From assembly GCA_015680685.1 (NCBI GenBank), contig MNCI01011145.1:3930-67929 (forward strand): a DNA stretch of 64,000 nt. Direction: 5' to 3'. Origin of the DNA: Gnetum montanum. Lineage: Eukaryota > Streptophyta > Gnetopsida > Gnetales > Gnetaceae. Shown in pieces: positions 20,521 to 31,598 of this stretch. The notes under the pieces are model-generated. The model worked only from the letters and a program-made list of their open reading frames with translations. It had not been told where the DNA came from and made no database searches. The translations under genes and the position numbers were made by a program. The number at the start of each line of letters is the position of its first letter. Position 1 is the stretch's first letter.

Positions 20521-21552
20521 GTCAATATAATTTGTCTTTTGTTTTCTTGGACCTTATGATCTTTCAATCACAAAACTTAATATATAACACTATTATAATA
20601 ATATTAGTATTAGATCCATAAAAGACACTATTATAAAAAAATAGATCTATTATGTTGTTAAATTAACAAGATATTCTTTAGTAACGAACAAGCCTCTTGA
20701 GATTCCAAGCATAAGATACTAGTAAACTTAAGATCAAGAAAAGCATGAATGGAAAATGTTGGTTGAGAGAAGAACCCATGATTTGCTTAAAGAGACCAAA
20801 GCACAAATATCATACATGGCTTATAAAAGGATTTGACCTAAGACCCATTAACTAGCCTATGATAGATTCAAGATAAAGATAAACATCTTCTTTAGTAGGA
20901 CCCACATTCATTCATCTTATCCTTGTCATAGACAACAAGGTTAGTAGATAAGGATGAAGTGCACAATATAAGGAAAATGAGATAAATTGAGGAGGGTGTG
21001 GTGAAAACCTAAAATAATTATAACATAAGTATCCTTGTCAATATAATTTGTTTTTTTATTTTCTTGAACCTTATGATCTTTCAATCACAAAACTTAACAT
21101 ATAACACTTGGAAAAGAAAAAAAGAAATTGTATTAGTATTAGATCCATAAAAGATAGTATTATAAAAAAAATAGATCTACTATCTTGTTGAATTAACAAG
21201 ATATTCTTTACTAGCTAACAAGCCTTTTGAGATCCCAAGCATAAGCTACTAGCAAACTTAAGATCAAAAAAAGCATGAATGGAAAATGTTGGTTGAGAGA
21301 AGAACCCATGACCTACTTAAAGAGACAAAATCACAAATATCCATACATGGCTTATAGAAGGATTTGACCCAAAACCCATTAACCAACCTATGATAGATTC
21401 AAGATAAAGATAAACATCTTATTTAGTAGGGCCCACATCCTATCATCTTATCCTTGTCATAGACAATAAGGTTAGTAGATAAAGATAAAGTACACAATAT
21501 AAAGAAAATGAGATAAATTGATTAGGGTGTGGTGAAAACCTGAAATAATTAT
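20521..21552 (+). repeat. Tandem duplication, period about 516 bp
   Basis: Copy one (20521-21036) and copy two (21037-21552) both start GTCAATATAATTTGT and end near AAAATAATTATAA.ATAAGTAT. They share long near-identical stretches, for example AGCATGAATGGAAAATGTTG. The first ~100 bases differ most, with A-rich indels near 20590 and 21110. No coding content was recognised. Confidence 0.85.
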
Positions 21553-22900
21553 AATATAAGTATACCCCAAGATATATAACACAACATTGTCCATCAGAAT
21601 TGAATCTAGACTTGGAGCGTTCAAATCAAGATTCCTACCACTAGGCTAATATGTCATTGTTGAAAATAAGATAAATATTAAATCACATGTCAACATTTAA
21701 TGCAAAGGGAGTAAGGCTAACTAAAACATAAATCACATTAGTAAAGTCTCATGGAAAATTAATGAATAATTAAGTCTCACGCTTAATATGAAATATCTTC
21801 AAATAGTAAATATTAAAAAGTTAAAATGAAAATTTTCATATTAAATATTATCACAAAGAGGTAATACTTATTAAAAGTGAATCATGTTATTAAAGTATCA
21901 TGTTAGTTACACTAATTATTAAGTCTTGTGCCTATAAGATAAAATGCCAAAAGAATAAAAATACTACATGATATAGATAAATCCAAGATACAAGGCCCTT
22001 TGCTAAGCCATGTTTGAATTGTAAGATTAATGCAAAAGGTAAAAACAAAAATGTTAAATACCCTAGACATCCTATATGTGTTACATAAGAGTACTAATAA
22101 AAGAGCAAATGTCTCTTTTTAAGTGCTACCCATACCCAAGCCTTACAACCTAAGAAATAAGTACTTTGCCATCATTCCAAATAATGGCCCCTTCGAGATG
22201 CAAGTTTTTGGAGTTATAGAATTAGAGTCAAGATACCCTCATCATGTAGGGAAATTGTTATAATGCATGATTAATTGAGGTTATTAAGGAATATAATTAA
22301 TCATTACATATAGTGAAAAAAACTCATGTAACTAACCCTATTTTATTAGGACAATGCTAAGAAGATGATGTAGAATTAATTGTAATTACATGCAACTATT
22401 AAGTGTTTAATTGTATTCATCATGGGTATTCATTTAGTTGGTAGATTAATTTCATTAAAAGGACTTATCATTTCTTAAACAACTAGAATTAGAATTCAAG
22501 TGAATCCACATGTAGAAAAAAGGATCAAGAGTTGAATATCTTTAAAGCTAACAACAAATAAGAATAGCAAAGTACCCATTGCAATTAGTAGTAAAATGAT
22601 TAAACCCATTGCATATATTTTCTAAAAGCATAAATTCATTACATTTTATAATGCTCTTAGAAGCTAAAAAATAAGGGATGCTTACAAGGTTTTTAGATAG
22701 ACTTTCAAATATAACAATTAAAAATATTTAATATTACTTTAGGAAGAATATATATAATTGATGGAACATGTCACAAGAGCTCTTAATGGATCCATTGGAC
22801 AATTCTAACACTAGCTTTGATGCCTAAGAGCTATTAGACAATTTCAATCATTTATTTTATTTTGAAATGAATCTCAATATTGCCTGCTAACATCGAACCT
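21553..22900. other. AT-rich non-coding DNA
   Basis: Apart from the tRNA-like remnant at 21597-21650, I see only AT-rich sequence with no recognisable domain, RNA gene or strong repeat. Confidence 0.5.
21597..21650 (-). repeat. tRNA-derived SINE or tRNA-pseudogene remnant
   Basis: On the minus strand ATTAGCCTAGTGGTAGG (21650-21634) fits a polymerase III A box. GATTCAATTC (21606-21597) differs from the B-box-type GGTTCGATTC at two positions, both G to A. The spacing of about 30 bases fits a tRNA body. No clear cloverleaf or 3' tail was established. Confidence 0.45.
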
Positions 22901-23299
22901 CAAACTCTTGATTTACCGTTGCCAAATAGTAAAACACACTACTTTGGAAAGGGTCTTAGATTAGCCCAGTCAAATAGCAGAAAACAAGACATACTTTTAA
23001 AAGGTATCTTCTCTCTAAGTGAAAATAGACTTTTGGAAGCAAATACACCATAGTAGTGAGTTTACCACATGGGCCCAAGATTTCAAATTTCAAAACGCTG
23101 AGAAATTGAATGGATGTTAACACGTGTGTCCTTACGCTTTTCTACGGAATGTAGGATGTCATGGGCATAAGCAATAAATATGTGGTTAAGGAAGTTTCTA
23201 TGCTCTTCATGCAATCCAGAGTGACTCTTATGCTGACGATGAGTACAGCCATGTTTCAGTCTAAGCCTTCTTAACCGATTCACGCCATTTTACGTTAAA

Positions 23300-23935
23300 A
23301 ACAAAACAAGGCCAAGCAAGCAGGTTTTGAAGGGTTTGAAGAGCAGCTTACCAGAGCCGCAGCGAGAATCTGTACAACACAAGTTGGAGCGTTTGCAGTC
23401 GCAGACAATGACAATGCTAGAGCCAGAAGCAGAAGCGGCCGATGCGTCTTGCAAGTTCCAGGAGGTGTTCGAAAGTCACGGAGGCCGACATCAAGGAAAC
23501 TGTGGCTTATCACATTTACGATCTGCTACGGGACAGAGGCGTTGAAGTGTGTTTTTTGGATAAAGAGGACCTGGATTGAATTTAAGATGCCATTGCAGCA
23601 TCCACAGTGGATGTATGTATTATTTCCACTGGATACGTACCATCTCTTTGGTGTCCCAAGGAATTTGGAGACAATGATAGATAAACACAAAAAACGCGCT
23701 TGTGCGTTGATTCCGGTCTTTTTATGATGATGATCAACCTGTAAGTTGTTCGACGTCTGAAGGAGGCATTTGGCAGGGCCTTCTTGAAACATTGAGGCCC
23801 ATATGATGAAGAAACCCTGGAAATGGGGAGAAACGCTGGCTGTCAAGAGCCTTGCAGATATGATCAGCGGATTCCAGGTCAAAAGGCAAGACGTATATGC
23901 TACTTTTGCACGCCTGCAATTGCTGTGTTTCTTTA
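23300..23935 (+). pseudogene. TIR domain exon of a TNL resistance gene, broken
   Basis: In three shifting frames the plus strand spells a plant TIR domain. V-F-E-S-H-G-G (near 23460) corresponds to the VFxNHRG start. After a one-base frameshift comes D-I-K-E-T-V-A-Y-H-I-Y-D-L-L and R-G-V-E-V-C-F-L-D-K-E-D-L (23481-23570). Then come A-I-A-A-S-T-V-D-V-C-I-I-S-T-G-Y and L-W-C-P-K-E-F (to about 23665), I-P-V-F in another frame (about 23710), and W-K-W-G-E-T-L-A-V with I-S-G-F-Q (to about 23880). TIR domains of NLR receptors signal in immunity, many by NAD hydrolysis. The NB-ARC and LRR parts are absent. CAG followed by GTCAAA at 23876-23884 could be the old exon-1 donor. There are two in-frame stops near 23572 and 23578, and the local base composition is more GC-rich than the neighbours. 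The conifer-like flavour is my impression. Confidence 0.7.
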
Positions 23936-24090
23936 TCTGAATTTTCTTGTGAGACCTGTAAAGTTGTTTTTATGTTATTTTCAGAGCTTAATCCGTAGTG
24001 GTGCTAATTATCCATTTTCAAGTTGTAGTTTACCCTGCATAGCTTCCAGTTTCTCTTTCCTTAGCCGTTTGGTAATCTAACTAAATTTAT

Positions 24091-24215
24091 TACCAGTTGC
24101 ACTTTGTAGTTCTTCCTTATTGCTGTAGTTGTTTGGTATTTAAGTTTACTAGAATTTACAAATGCACATTCATTCTAGTCTATTTTGCTACGAGGCAGAG
24201 CAGTGACCACTGGTA
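24091..24215 (+). repeat. Direct repeat flanking Copia D, left copy
   Basis: CAGTTGCACTTTGTAGTTCT and CTTCCTTATTGCT, followed by GAATTTACAAATGCACATTC, recur with changes at 29247-29365. The duplication predates or accompanied the Copia insertion between the copies. It lies just beyond the TIR exon, probably in its former intron. Confidence 0.7.
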
Positions 24216-24242
24216 TGAAATTATGCATAGATACAAAACTAC

Positions 24243-24616
24243 TGTTAGCAAACCTGGCAGCAAAATATGAAATGAGATGAAAATAAAGAGCAATGGACAC
24301 AAATCTTTTATGTGGAAAAATCCCAAAGTGGGAAAAAAACCACAGGTATCAAAAATGGGGATAACAACCTTCTCTCTTCATCACAAGTAGAGAACAAGAA
24401 GAAGCCTCTCTCTCATGCAATAGGAGAAGAATATAAGAGTGGGATGGAAAGGGGATATATATGTGATGGATCTAAACTGAGGTGAGGGAGGTCCCTTTTA
24501 TATAGGTGAAGGGGCCCTTAAATAACTAATGATAACCACCCACTATTTTAATAACCATAGTCTAATTTTATCATGATAACCATGGCCTAAATTTATCATG
24601 ATAACTATGGCCAACA
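24243..24616 (-). repeat. Copia D 3' LTR
   Basis: Starts TGTTAGCAAACC and ends ATGGCCAACA, with TGTT/AACA terminal inversion. Closely matches 28697-29086. Confidence 0.9.
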
Positions 24617-24690
24617 ATCTCCCACTTGGAGATTTTGATTGAGGATCAATCATATCTCCCACTTGGAGATTTTGATTGAGGATCAATCAT
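24617..24690 (-). repeat. 37-bp tandem duplication containing the Copia D PPT
   Basis: Two exact copies of a 37-base unit starting ATCTCCCACTTGGAG (24617 and 24654), then a partial third. On the coding strand each holds AAGTGGGAGAT, the standard Copia PPT; the one touching the LTR is the functional position. Confidence 0.9.
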
Positions 24691-24699
24691 ATCTCCACA

Positions 24700-26243
24700 C
24701 CATCCTTTCTACCTTGGAATTCTATGTTGCTTATGCTTTTGCTAGGCCATATGAGAGGATCTAGTCCAGTCAAACTTGTCCATGTTAATCGGCTTGGTCA
24801 GAACATCTACAAGATTATCCTTGGTGTGTATCTTTTGCATATCCACACTTCCATCTTCTACTACATTACGAACAAAGTGAAATTGTACTCCTATGTGTTT
24901 GTCCTTGAATGAAAGGCTAGATTCTTTGCAATATGCAAGGTGCTTTGACTATCACAAAATAAAGGAATCTTCTCTTGTTTGTGTCCAAGCTCCTCTAATA
25001 ACCTTTGAATCCAAATTGCTTCCTTGCAAGCTTGTGTAGCTACCATGTATTTTGTTTCTGTTGTAGATACTACTACTACTGTTTGCAATCTTGATACCTA
25101 GCTTATATCTCCTCCTACAAGTGTAAACACATAGCCTATAGTAGATTTTCTTTTATCTGGATCACCTACAACATCTGAATCCACATAACCTTTAATAGTA
25201 AATTTCGATCCTCCATAACATAATGCAACATCTAAGGTACCCTTAATGTATCTCAGGATTCTCTTAACAGTACTCCAATGCTCTCATCTAGGATTTGCCA
25301 TGTATCGACTGACCGCTCCCACTGCTTATGTAATGTCTAGTCTTGTACAAATCATAGCTAACATTAGGCTTCCCACTGCTGATGCATACAGTACTTGAGA
25401 CATTTCATTCCTCTCTACTTCATTGCTAGGACACATCTCAGAGGATAATTTGAAATTAATAGGAAGTGGGGTAGAAATTGGATTATAGTCTTGCATGTTG
25501 AAGCGTAGTAAGATCTTACCTATGTAGTTTTTTTGAGAAAGCCAAATCTTCTTATTATTTTTGTCTTAGTGAATTTGCATCCCTAGAATCTTGTTTGCTA
25601 GTCCCAAGTCTTTCATATCAAACTCCCTAGCCAGATGTGCCTTCAATTCTTGGATTTGCATTTTGTTGAGGTCTACAACCAACATGTCATCCACATACAA
25701 TAGCAAAACGATGAAATCTTCATCAAACCTCTTGAAATATGTACAAGGGTCTACACTGAGTCTATTGTACCCAAGGCTCATGATATACAAGTCAAATCTC
25801 TTCTACCAACACCTTGATGCCTGTTTGAGACCGTACAGAGATTTGTTCAACCTGCAAACCAAGTTCTCTTTGCCTTCTTCTGCAAAACCTTCTGGTTGAA
25901 GCATATAAATCTCTTCTTCAAGATCTCCATGAAGAAAAGCAGTTTTCACATCTAGTTGTTCTAGATGTAGGTCAAACGTAGCACACATTACTAGGACTAC
26001 TCTGATTGTTGTAAGTCTAATCATAGGAGAAAATATCTCGTTAAAGTCAATTCCTTCTTTTTGAGCATATCCCTTTACCACCAATCTTGCATGATATCGC
26101 TCCACTTGGTCATTACTATCACATTTGATCTTGTAGACCCATTTGTTTCCAATATCCTTCCTTCCTTGTGGTAGTCTAACAAGATCCCATGTCTTATTTT
26201 TGTGTAAAGCTTCAATCTCCTCCTGCATTGCTACCAGACACAT
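24700..26243 (-). pseudogene. pol: Copia D reverse transcriptase and RNase H
   Basis: Reading the minus strand: W-V-Y-K-I-K and A-R-L-V-V-K-G-Y-A-Q-K-E-G-I-D (about 26140-26050), F-S-P-M-I-R, then L-D-V-K-T-A-F-L-H-G-D-L and Y-G-L-K-Q-A-S-R (about 25960-25810). After a stop where the family has tyrosine (TAG near 25804), the frame resumes to L-L-L-Y-V-D-D-M-L-V-V (about 25700). RNase H follows with S-T-T-E-T-K-Y and C-D-S-Q-S-T-L-H-I-A-K-N (25088-24891). The Y-V-D-D box is intact. RT and RNase H copy the element RNA to DNA. At least six stops inactivate it. Confidence 0.85.
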
Positions 26244-26259
26244 CTAGAATTTTGTGAGC

Positions 26260-27600
26260 CTCATGTAAAGTTGAGGGTTCTTCATCCTTCATTAAAAGGT
26301 AGTATGCAACACTGCTTTTAGTAACATAATCTGAGTGCCAAGTTGATGATCTTTTTTCCTGAGATGACTGACAAACTTCATAAGCTTCAAACTAGACTAG
26401 TTCTTTCTCTTCATACAATGATGTTGCTTCAGAAGTAACTAGATCTTTAGCTTTTGTCTTATCTTCTATCTGAATTCTAGTAGTCTTTGAATTCTCCTTT
26501 GAAGTGCTATCATCTCCCTTCTCTTACATTTTATCTTCTGCAAATATCACATCTTTGCTGATGACAACCTTGTGGGTAGTGGGATCCAACAAGTGATACC
26601 CCTTAACTCCATTAGCATACCCTAAGAAGATATATTTCCTAGACTTTAGGTCCAACTTCAATCTTTCTTGGTCATTGTATATCACATACACAAAACTTTC
26701 AAATATATGAAGATGAGAATAAATAGTTGGCTTACCAATCCACATTTCCATTGGTGTTTTTAGATCAATCGCAATTGATGGAGATTAATTGATTAAATAG
26801 CAAGCAGTATTGATTGCTTCTACCCAAAATGACTTGGTTAGATTTTCAGCCCTCAACATTGATCTTATTTTTTCCAACAAGCTTCTATTCATCCATTCTA
26901 CCACTCCATTTTGTTGAGTGTGTGTTGCTGTGAACTACCTTTTGATGCCTTCTTGTTGACAAAATGCATCAAATTCATCACTTGTATATTCTCCTCCATT
27001 ATCTATCCTTAGCCACTTGATCCTTTGTTCAGACTCAAGTTCTACCTGTGCTTTAAAAACTTTGAAAAGTAAAAAAGCATTCGCCTTCCTTTTGATTGGA
27101 TACACCCAACATCTCCTAGAGTAATCATCAATAACAGATACAAAGTATCTTGCTCCTCCTAGGAAAGTCATTGGTGCTTACCAAACATTAGAGTGCATCA
27201 AGTCCAAGATGCCTCTACTCTTAGTTGTTGATGTGCTAAACTATAATCTATGTTGCTTCCTAGTAACACAATGCTCACAAATGGTAAACATATCGAATTG
27301 AGCCCAGGAAGTAGTCTCTATTTAGAGAGAATTTTCAAACTTTGTTCTAACATATGGCCAAGCTTTTGATGCCACAAAATCATCGATTCTTCTTTGGAAC
27401 TAGTTGATGCAATAGAGACTCTCCCACTTGATGTGTGTTCCCCAAAAGCATGTATAAATTTGCAGCAACCTTTTCTACCTTCATTACCACAAGTGCACCT
27501 TTAATAATCTTCATGATCCCATTCTCTATAAGAGTTTTGCATCCAACATTATCTAGTTGTCCTAAAGACAGTATATTTTTCTTTAGGCCCTTCACATGTC
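26260..27600 (-). pseudogene. pol: Copia D pre-integrase and integrase
   Basis: The minus-strand fragment 27595-27380 has L-S-L-G-Q-L, typical of the segment before integrase. The core at 27171-26935 shows V-I-D-D-Y-S-R and R-I-D-N-G-G-E-Y-T-S. The third catalytic residue is kept in N-G-V-V-E-W-M-N-R (about 26920), so D,D-35-E is complete. The C-terminal part 26751-26524 holds F-L-G-Y-A-N-G-V-K-G-Y and V-I-S-K-D-V-I-F, a Copia hallmark just before RT. Stops separate the pieces, so no active integrase is made. Confidence 0.85.
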
Positions 27601-28631
27601 ATACCTCTTGTATGGTGTGAATAGTGCCATCATACATTTTTATCTTGATAGTACCACTACCAGCGATTTTCAAAGCATGATCATTTCCCATGTACATAGA
27701 CCCTTCTAAGATTGGTTTGTAGTGATAAAACCATTCTATCCAAGAGGTCATGTGCCATGTTGCTTCTGAATCCTAGATCCAAGCATCAATTAGCTTCTAT
27801 CTACCTTTAGCAATAGTTACCTCACTATATAGAACATCACCGTCATATGAGGTACTTGCCACATTCCCTTGAGGATTCTTTTCATTAATCTTCTTGTTCC
27901 AACACTCCTTCTTCAAGTGTCCTCTCTTGCCATAGTTGTAGCCAGCAATGTTTTTCGTTTTACTTCTTGACTTGGATCTACCATGAATTTGGTTCCAATT
28001 GGAGTCACATTCCATGGATCTCCCTCTCATCATTGTTAAGGCCTCCACCTTGTTTACCAACTTATCTTCCTTATTCTTGCACTAAATTTCTTCTTCAAGA
28101 ACCATAGCTACAACCTCTTCGAAGACAAGATCATCCATAAGGACAGTGTTGGTCAAGTTGATGATGAGTTGATCATATGAATCAAGTAGACTTTGAAGTA
28201 GAATTTATGCAAGTTCACCTACATCTACTTTATAGCCCAACAATGTAAGTTGAACAAATAAAGTATTTAGGGTGTTGATATGGTCAATTACCAATAAGGT
28301 TTCTGCCATACGAAGAGTGTAAAGTCTTCTCTTCAAGAAGATTTTGTTGTGGAGTGATTTAGCCTCGTACAACTTCTTTAGAGTGTCCCATATTTTCTTC
28401 GCCGTCTTTTTTCTTGGCAATACTTGAAAGAACCTCATCTGCTAGTGCCAAGTGTAAATTGGCAATAGCATTACCATCCATTTCATTCCACTTTCTATCA
28501 TCCATGACCTCCTAAGGCCTTTCTCCAATAACTACCAAGTAATTATCTTTATGCAAAATTGCCTATATCTTCATTTTCCACAATGTGAAGTTGCTTCCAT
28601 TGAACTTCTTTATTTCATATTTGCCAGCCAT
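27600..28631 (-). pseudogene. gag: Copia D gag, zinc knuckle and protease start
   Basis: Likely start ATG at 28631-28629 (M-A-G-K-Y-E-I-K-K-F-N-G-S-N-F). The gag domain includes A-K-K-I-W-D-T-L-K-K-L-Y and L-H-N-K-I-F-L-K (28400-28330). The knuckle at about 27945-27905 reads G-Y-N-Y-G-K-R-G-H-L-K-K-E-C, with the first two cysteines of C-x2-C-x4-H-x4-C lost. The protease active site at about 27770 reads D-S-E instead of D-S-G. Gag packages the RNA and protease processes the polyprotein. Stops occur after K-M-K-I (28563) and at 28205. Confidence 0.8.
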
Positions 28632-28683
28632 TTTGTAAAATTTGTATGCATGATCTACAATACTTCCATGAACTATGAATGTG

Positions 28684-28696
28684 GCTTTTATACCAC
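28684..28696 (-). promoter_or_regulatory. Primer-binding site, initiator tRNA-Met type (Copia D)
   Basis: The minus strand TGGTATAAAAGCC next to the 5' LTR differs at two positions from TGGTATCAGAGCC, the usual plant Copia primer site. Confidence 0.75.
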
Positions 28697-29086
28697 TGTT
28701 AGCAAATTTGGCAGGAAAATATGAAATGAGATGAAAATAAAGAGCAATGGACACAAATTTTTTACATGGAAAAATCCCAAAGTGGGAAAAAATCACATGC
28801 AAATGTAGAAGGATCTTATTATCAAAAATGGGGATAACAACCTTCTCTCTTCATCACAAGGAGAGAACAAGAAGAAGCCTCTCTCTCATGCAATAGGAGA
28901 AGAATGTAAGAGTGGGATGGAAAGGGGATATATGTGATGGATTTAAACTAAGGTGAGGGAGGGCCCTTTATATTGGTGAAGAGGCCCTTAAATAACTATT
29001 GATAACTACACACTATTTTAATGATCATAGTCTAATTTTATCATGATAACCATGGACTAAATTTATCATGATAACTATGGCCAACA
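28697..29086 (-). repeat. Copia D 5' LTR
   Basis: The 390-bp partner of 24243-24616, carrying about 16 extra bases near 28800. Confidence 0.9.
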
Positions 29087-30414
29087 ATTACTTTGCCACT
29101 TCTTTTGTCACGAGCTACTTTAAATTGCTTCCTAACTACTTTTGGCTTTTTCTTTAACAAGTCACTATTAAATTGTTCTTTCCTTTTGGTTCCAATTTTT
29201 TGTTTTATTTTGTACATTTCGGTCTTCTAAAGAGATTTGTAATATCAGCAGTTGCACTGTATAGTTCTTCCTTATTGCTCTAGGTTTTTCTAACTCAATT
29301 GGAATTTACAAATATGCATTCATTTTATCCTATTTCTACAAAGGCAAAGTAGTTGGTATTTATGAGTTATAAATTATTTAGATATTTAAAACTTTGCATA
29401 TCCCCTTTGTGAGTAGTTGATTTGAATCTCTTAACTTCTAGCAATGAGGTGTTATCCTAGTGGTAAGACTTTTAAACAATGTTGACTTAAAAGGTTCTAA
29501 TTTGACGATATATTTTGGATTTTACCTATATTACAATTATTTCAAGTTTCAATACTCTTTTTAACTTCCCCTTTGCATTTTCTTTAATAAATGAAAAGAG
29601 ATTATTATATTGTTCTTTCCTTTTAGTTCCAATTCTCTTTTTTTATTTTGTAGATTTTAATTTTCTCACAATAGGCTTGATGCACAAGCTTATTACGCAA
29701 GTAATAGTTTTTTTTTTCTATTTCTATTTTTCCAAGCACCAAATACTCTCAAGAATAACTCCAATTCATCAGACTTGATGAAAATCATGTAATTAGTGTC
29801 ACTAAAATTTTACTAAAATGATTAGCATTACCTTTCACTTAGGAAATGTTTTCTTACATGACTAGTAGAATAATAGAGACAATCCTCAATTATTTTGCTA
29901 TAGTAACATTGATGTTTCAAAGAATATATGGATACATAGTAATAGTTTAAATTTCCTAGCCCAAAAATAAATAGCATTGTGATTATTCCACAACCTATAA
30001 TTTTGATAGCATGTGTCAAGCATTTAAAGTTATCATTGAAATTCTACAAAGCTGACTATAATGCCCTATATATATTTAGTCAAGGTTAATGATTTTTGGA
30101 TTTTGGATTTTTTTAGGATTAAACTATTGAAGTATTCAACCTTGACATACTATAAGGTAAAGCCCATGTCAATGAAATAAGTGGTTTTATCTATGTTGCT
30201 AATCAAACAAGGATATGCATAGGACAAAGATAACATAAGAGACATTGAGATAATTCAGCTACTTTTGTACACACATGAACAACGTAGCAATGTCTGGTCT
30301 TTCACTATTATGCATATTGATGTTTAATTCAAATAGATATATTCATATTCAATGCAAATAATACAAATAATAATTGCACTTAGCTTTCCTTCATTAGATT
30401 TTTGTGCAAGTTAT
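29087..30414. other. AT-rich non-coding DNA with local duplications
   Basis: It holds the right copy of the Copia-flanking repeat (29247-29365). A second local repeat pairs 29152-29230 with 29575-29660, sharing TTGTTCTTTCCTTTTGGTTCC-like words. A tRNA-like remnant lies at 29453-29505. No coding sequence was recognised. Confidence 0.5.
29453..29505 (+). repeat. Second tRNA-derived SINE-like remnant
   Basis: TATCCTAGTGGTAAG (29453-29467) fits an A box and GGTTCTAATTT (29493-29503) is a one- or two-change B box. The layout is like the remnant at 21597-21650 on the other strand. Confidence 0.4.
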
Positions 30415-30419
30415 ATATT

Positions 30420-31459
30420 TGATGGGATGCAATATCACATGGGCCACGATATCGCTTATGCGATATTGCGTCTGATGCGATATCGCATCCCCCACGACAT
30501 TGCGTATGCGATATCGTGGTCTACCACAAAATCTATAAATAAGAGGCAACACTCCCCTTATTCAAAATCCTGGTTTAAAAGTAGCGAAGCTCTGGTAGTT
30601 TGATCACTCCAGAGATAGAATTTTGTCCATGTGCCTGCAGTAGGAGTCCCAAAAGTGAACGGATCTTTATTCAAGCAACATTGTACCTAAACACAAGTTG
30701 TGTACAGCAATAAAGATGAGCTTTCCGGATAAACCTTGCAGTGCATGGAATAGGCTAATTAGGATTTCATTTATTGTTTTCTTTAGTAATGCGTTATGAG
30801 TTCGACTTGATTACGAGCATCTAAGGATGTGTATAGTTAGTGAAGGAATCGATTGCTCATCGCATGTGGTTTGAGTACGACTTCATTACGAGCGTCTAGT
30901 GTCACTACTTGGTAACCCAATGTCGTATTTAGGATCTACGCTTGGTAATCCCAGTGGTAGTCGTGCACCAAGACGTGTACGGTTAGTCAAGGAATCGACT
31001 GCTCATCGCACTTAGGCTAGCTTAGGTCTTCTCAACCCTTTCCTCCTAGTTAGGTGCCTTAGTACGACCACTTTGAGCATGTGCATTACGCGTGGTGATC
31101 CCAATGACGATTAGCGTTTGCTAGCCACGGTTGCATCGGTTCAGGGTGTGTACGGTAAGTGGGAACGGATGCTGATGCTAGGTAATTTAGACTTAGTTCA
31201 TTAGTTAGAGTTAGTTAGTTTCTCAACCTTCCACCTCAATAGCATAGGAGATAAAAACATAAAAGCTATAAAAATCATATTCCTCATACTTGCTTAACCA
31301 TACACCATGACAACTACAAGTAAGTTTGGAAAGACAATGAATGATTAACCCCAAGTGTTCCATGGGGCGCATAGGCATTTAGTCTGCGGAGTTCGACCGG
31401 ATCGCGCGTGCTACCCTCGTTTCTTGTGGTTGAGTGTAGGGGTACCTCGCCACTCATCA
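30420..31459 (+). repeat. Element B 5' LTR
   Basis: Starts TGATGGGATGC and ends GCCACTCATCA. TATAAATA is at about 30535. A polyadenylation-type AATAAA lies at 30709-30714. Repeated words GTACGACTT, GATGAGCA-type (as TGCTCATCGCA) and TTGGTAA form the downstream modules shared with A. Confidence 0.9.
30431..30515 (+). promoter_or_regulatory. GCGATATCGC palindrome cluster, element B 5' LTR
   Basis: Three perfect GATATC cores (30448, 30479, 30510) alternate with three decayed ones (30431, 30462, 30496), about 15-17 bases apart, ending 20 bases before the TATA box. Confidence 0.6.
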
Positions 31460-31460
31460 T

Positions 31461-31478
31461 AGGCGCCATTACTAGGGA
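31461..31478 (+). promoter_or_regulatory. Primer-binding site, tRNA-Asp type (element B)
   Basis: AGGCGCCATTACTAGGGA matches TGGCGCCGTTGCCGGGGA at 13 of 18 positions and lies one base after the LTR. Confidence 0.7.
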
Positions 31479-31598
31479 CTAAGTGTTTGTGCACTGAAAA
31501 GAACATAAGGATATCACTCACCTTGTTGTAAGCCTAAACAAAGCTTTGGATTAATTAACAAAAATTTATATAACGGTGAAATAGCACACCAATAGAAA

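Larger units (their letters stand above)
24243..29086 (-). mobile_element. Copia element D (Tnt1/Tork-like), full length, degenerate
   Basis: LTRs of 374 bp (24243-24616) and 390 bp (28697-29086) both run TGTTAGCAAA...GGCCAACA. Flanks ACTAC and ATTAC form a target-site duplication with one mismatch. On the minus strand the order is gag, protease, integrase, RT, RNase H, the Copia order. The primer site next to the right LTR resembles initiator tRNA-Met. All catalytic boxes of RT and integrase are recognisable, but stops interrupt every domain. Confidence 0.9.

Noticed and set aside
22880-22940. B-box-like GGTTCGATG on the minus strand (22900-22892)
   Set aside because: No convincing A box at the right distance, so a tRNA or SINE call is not supported.
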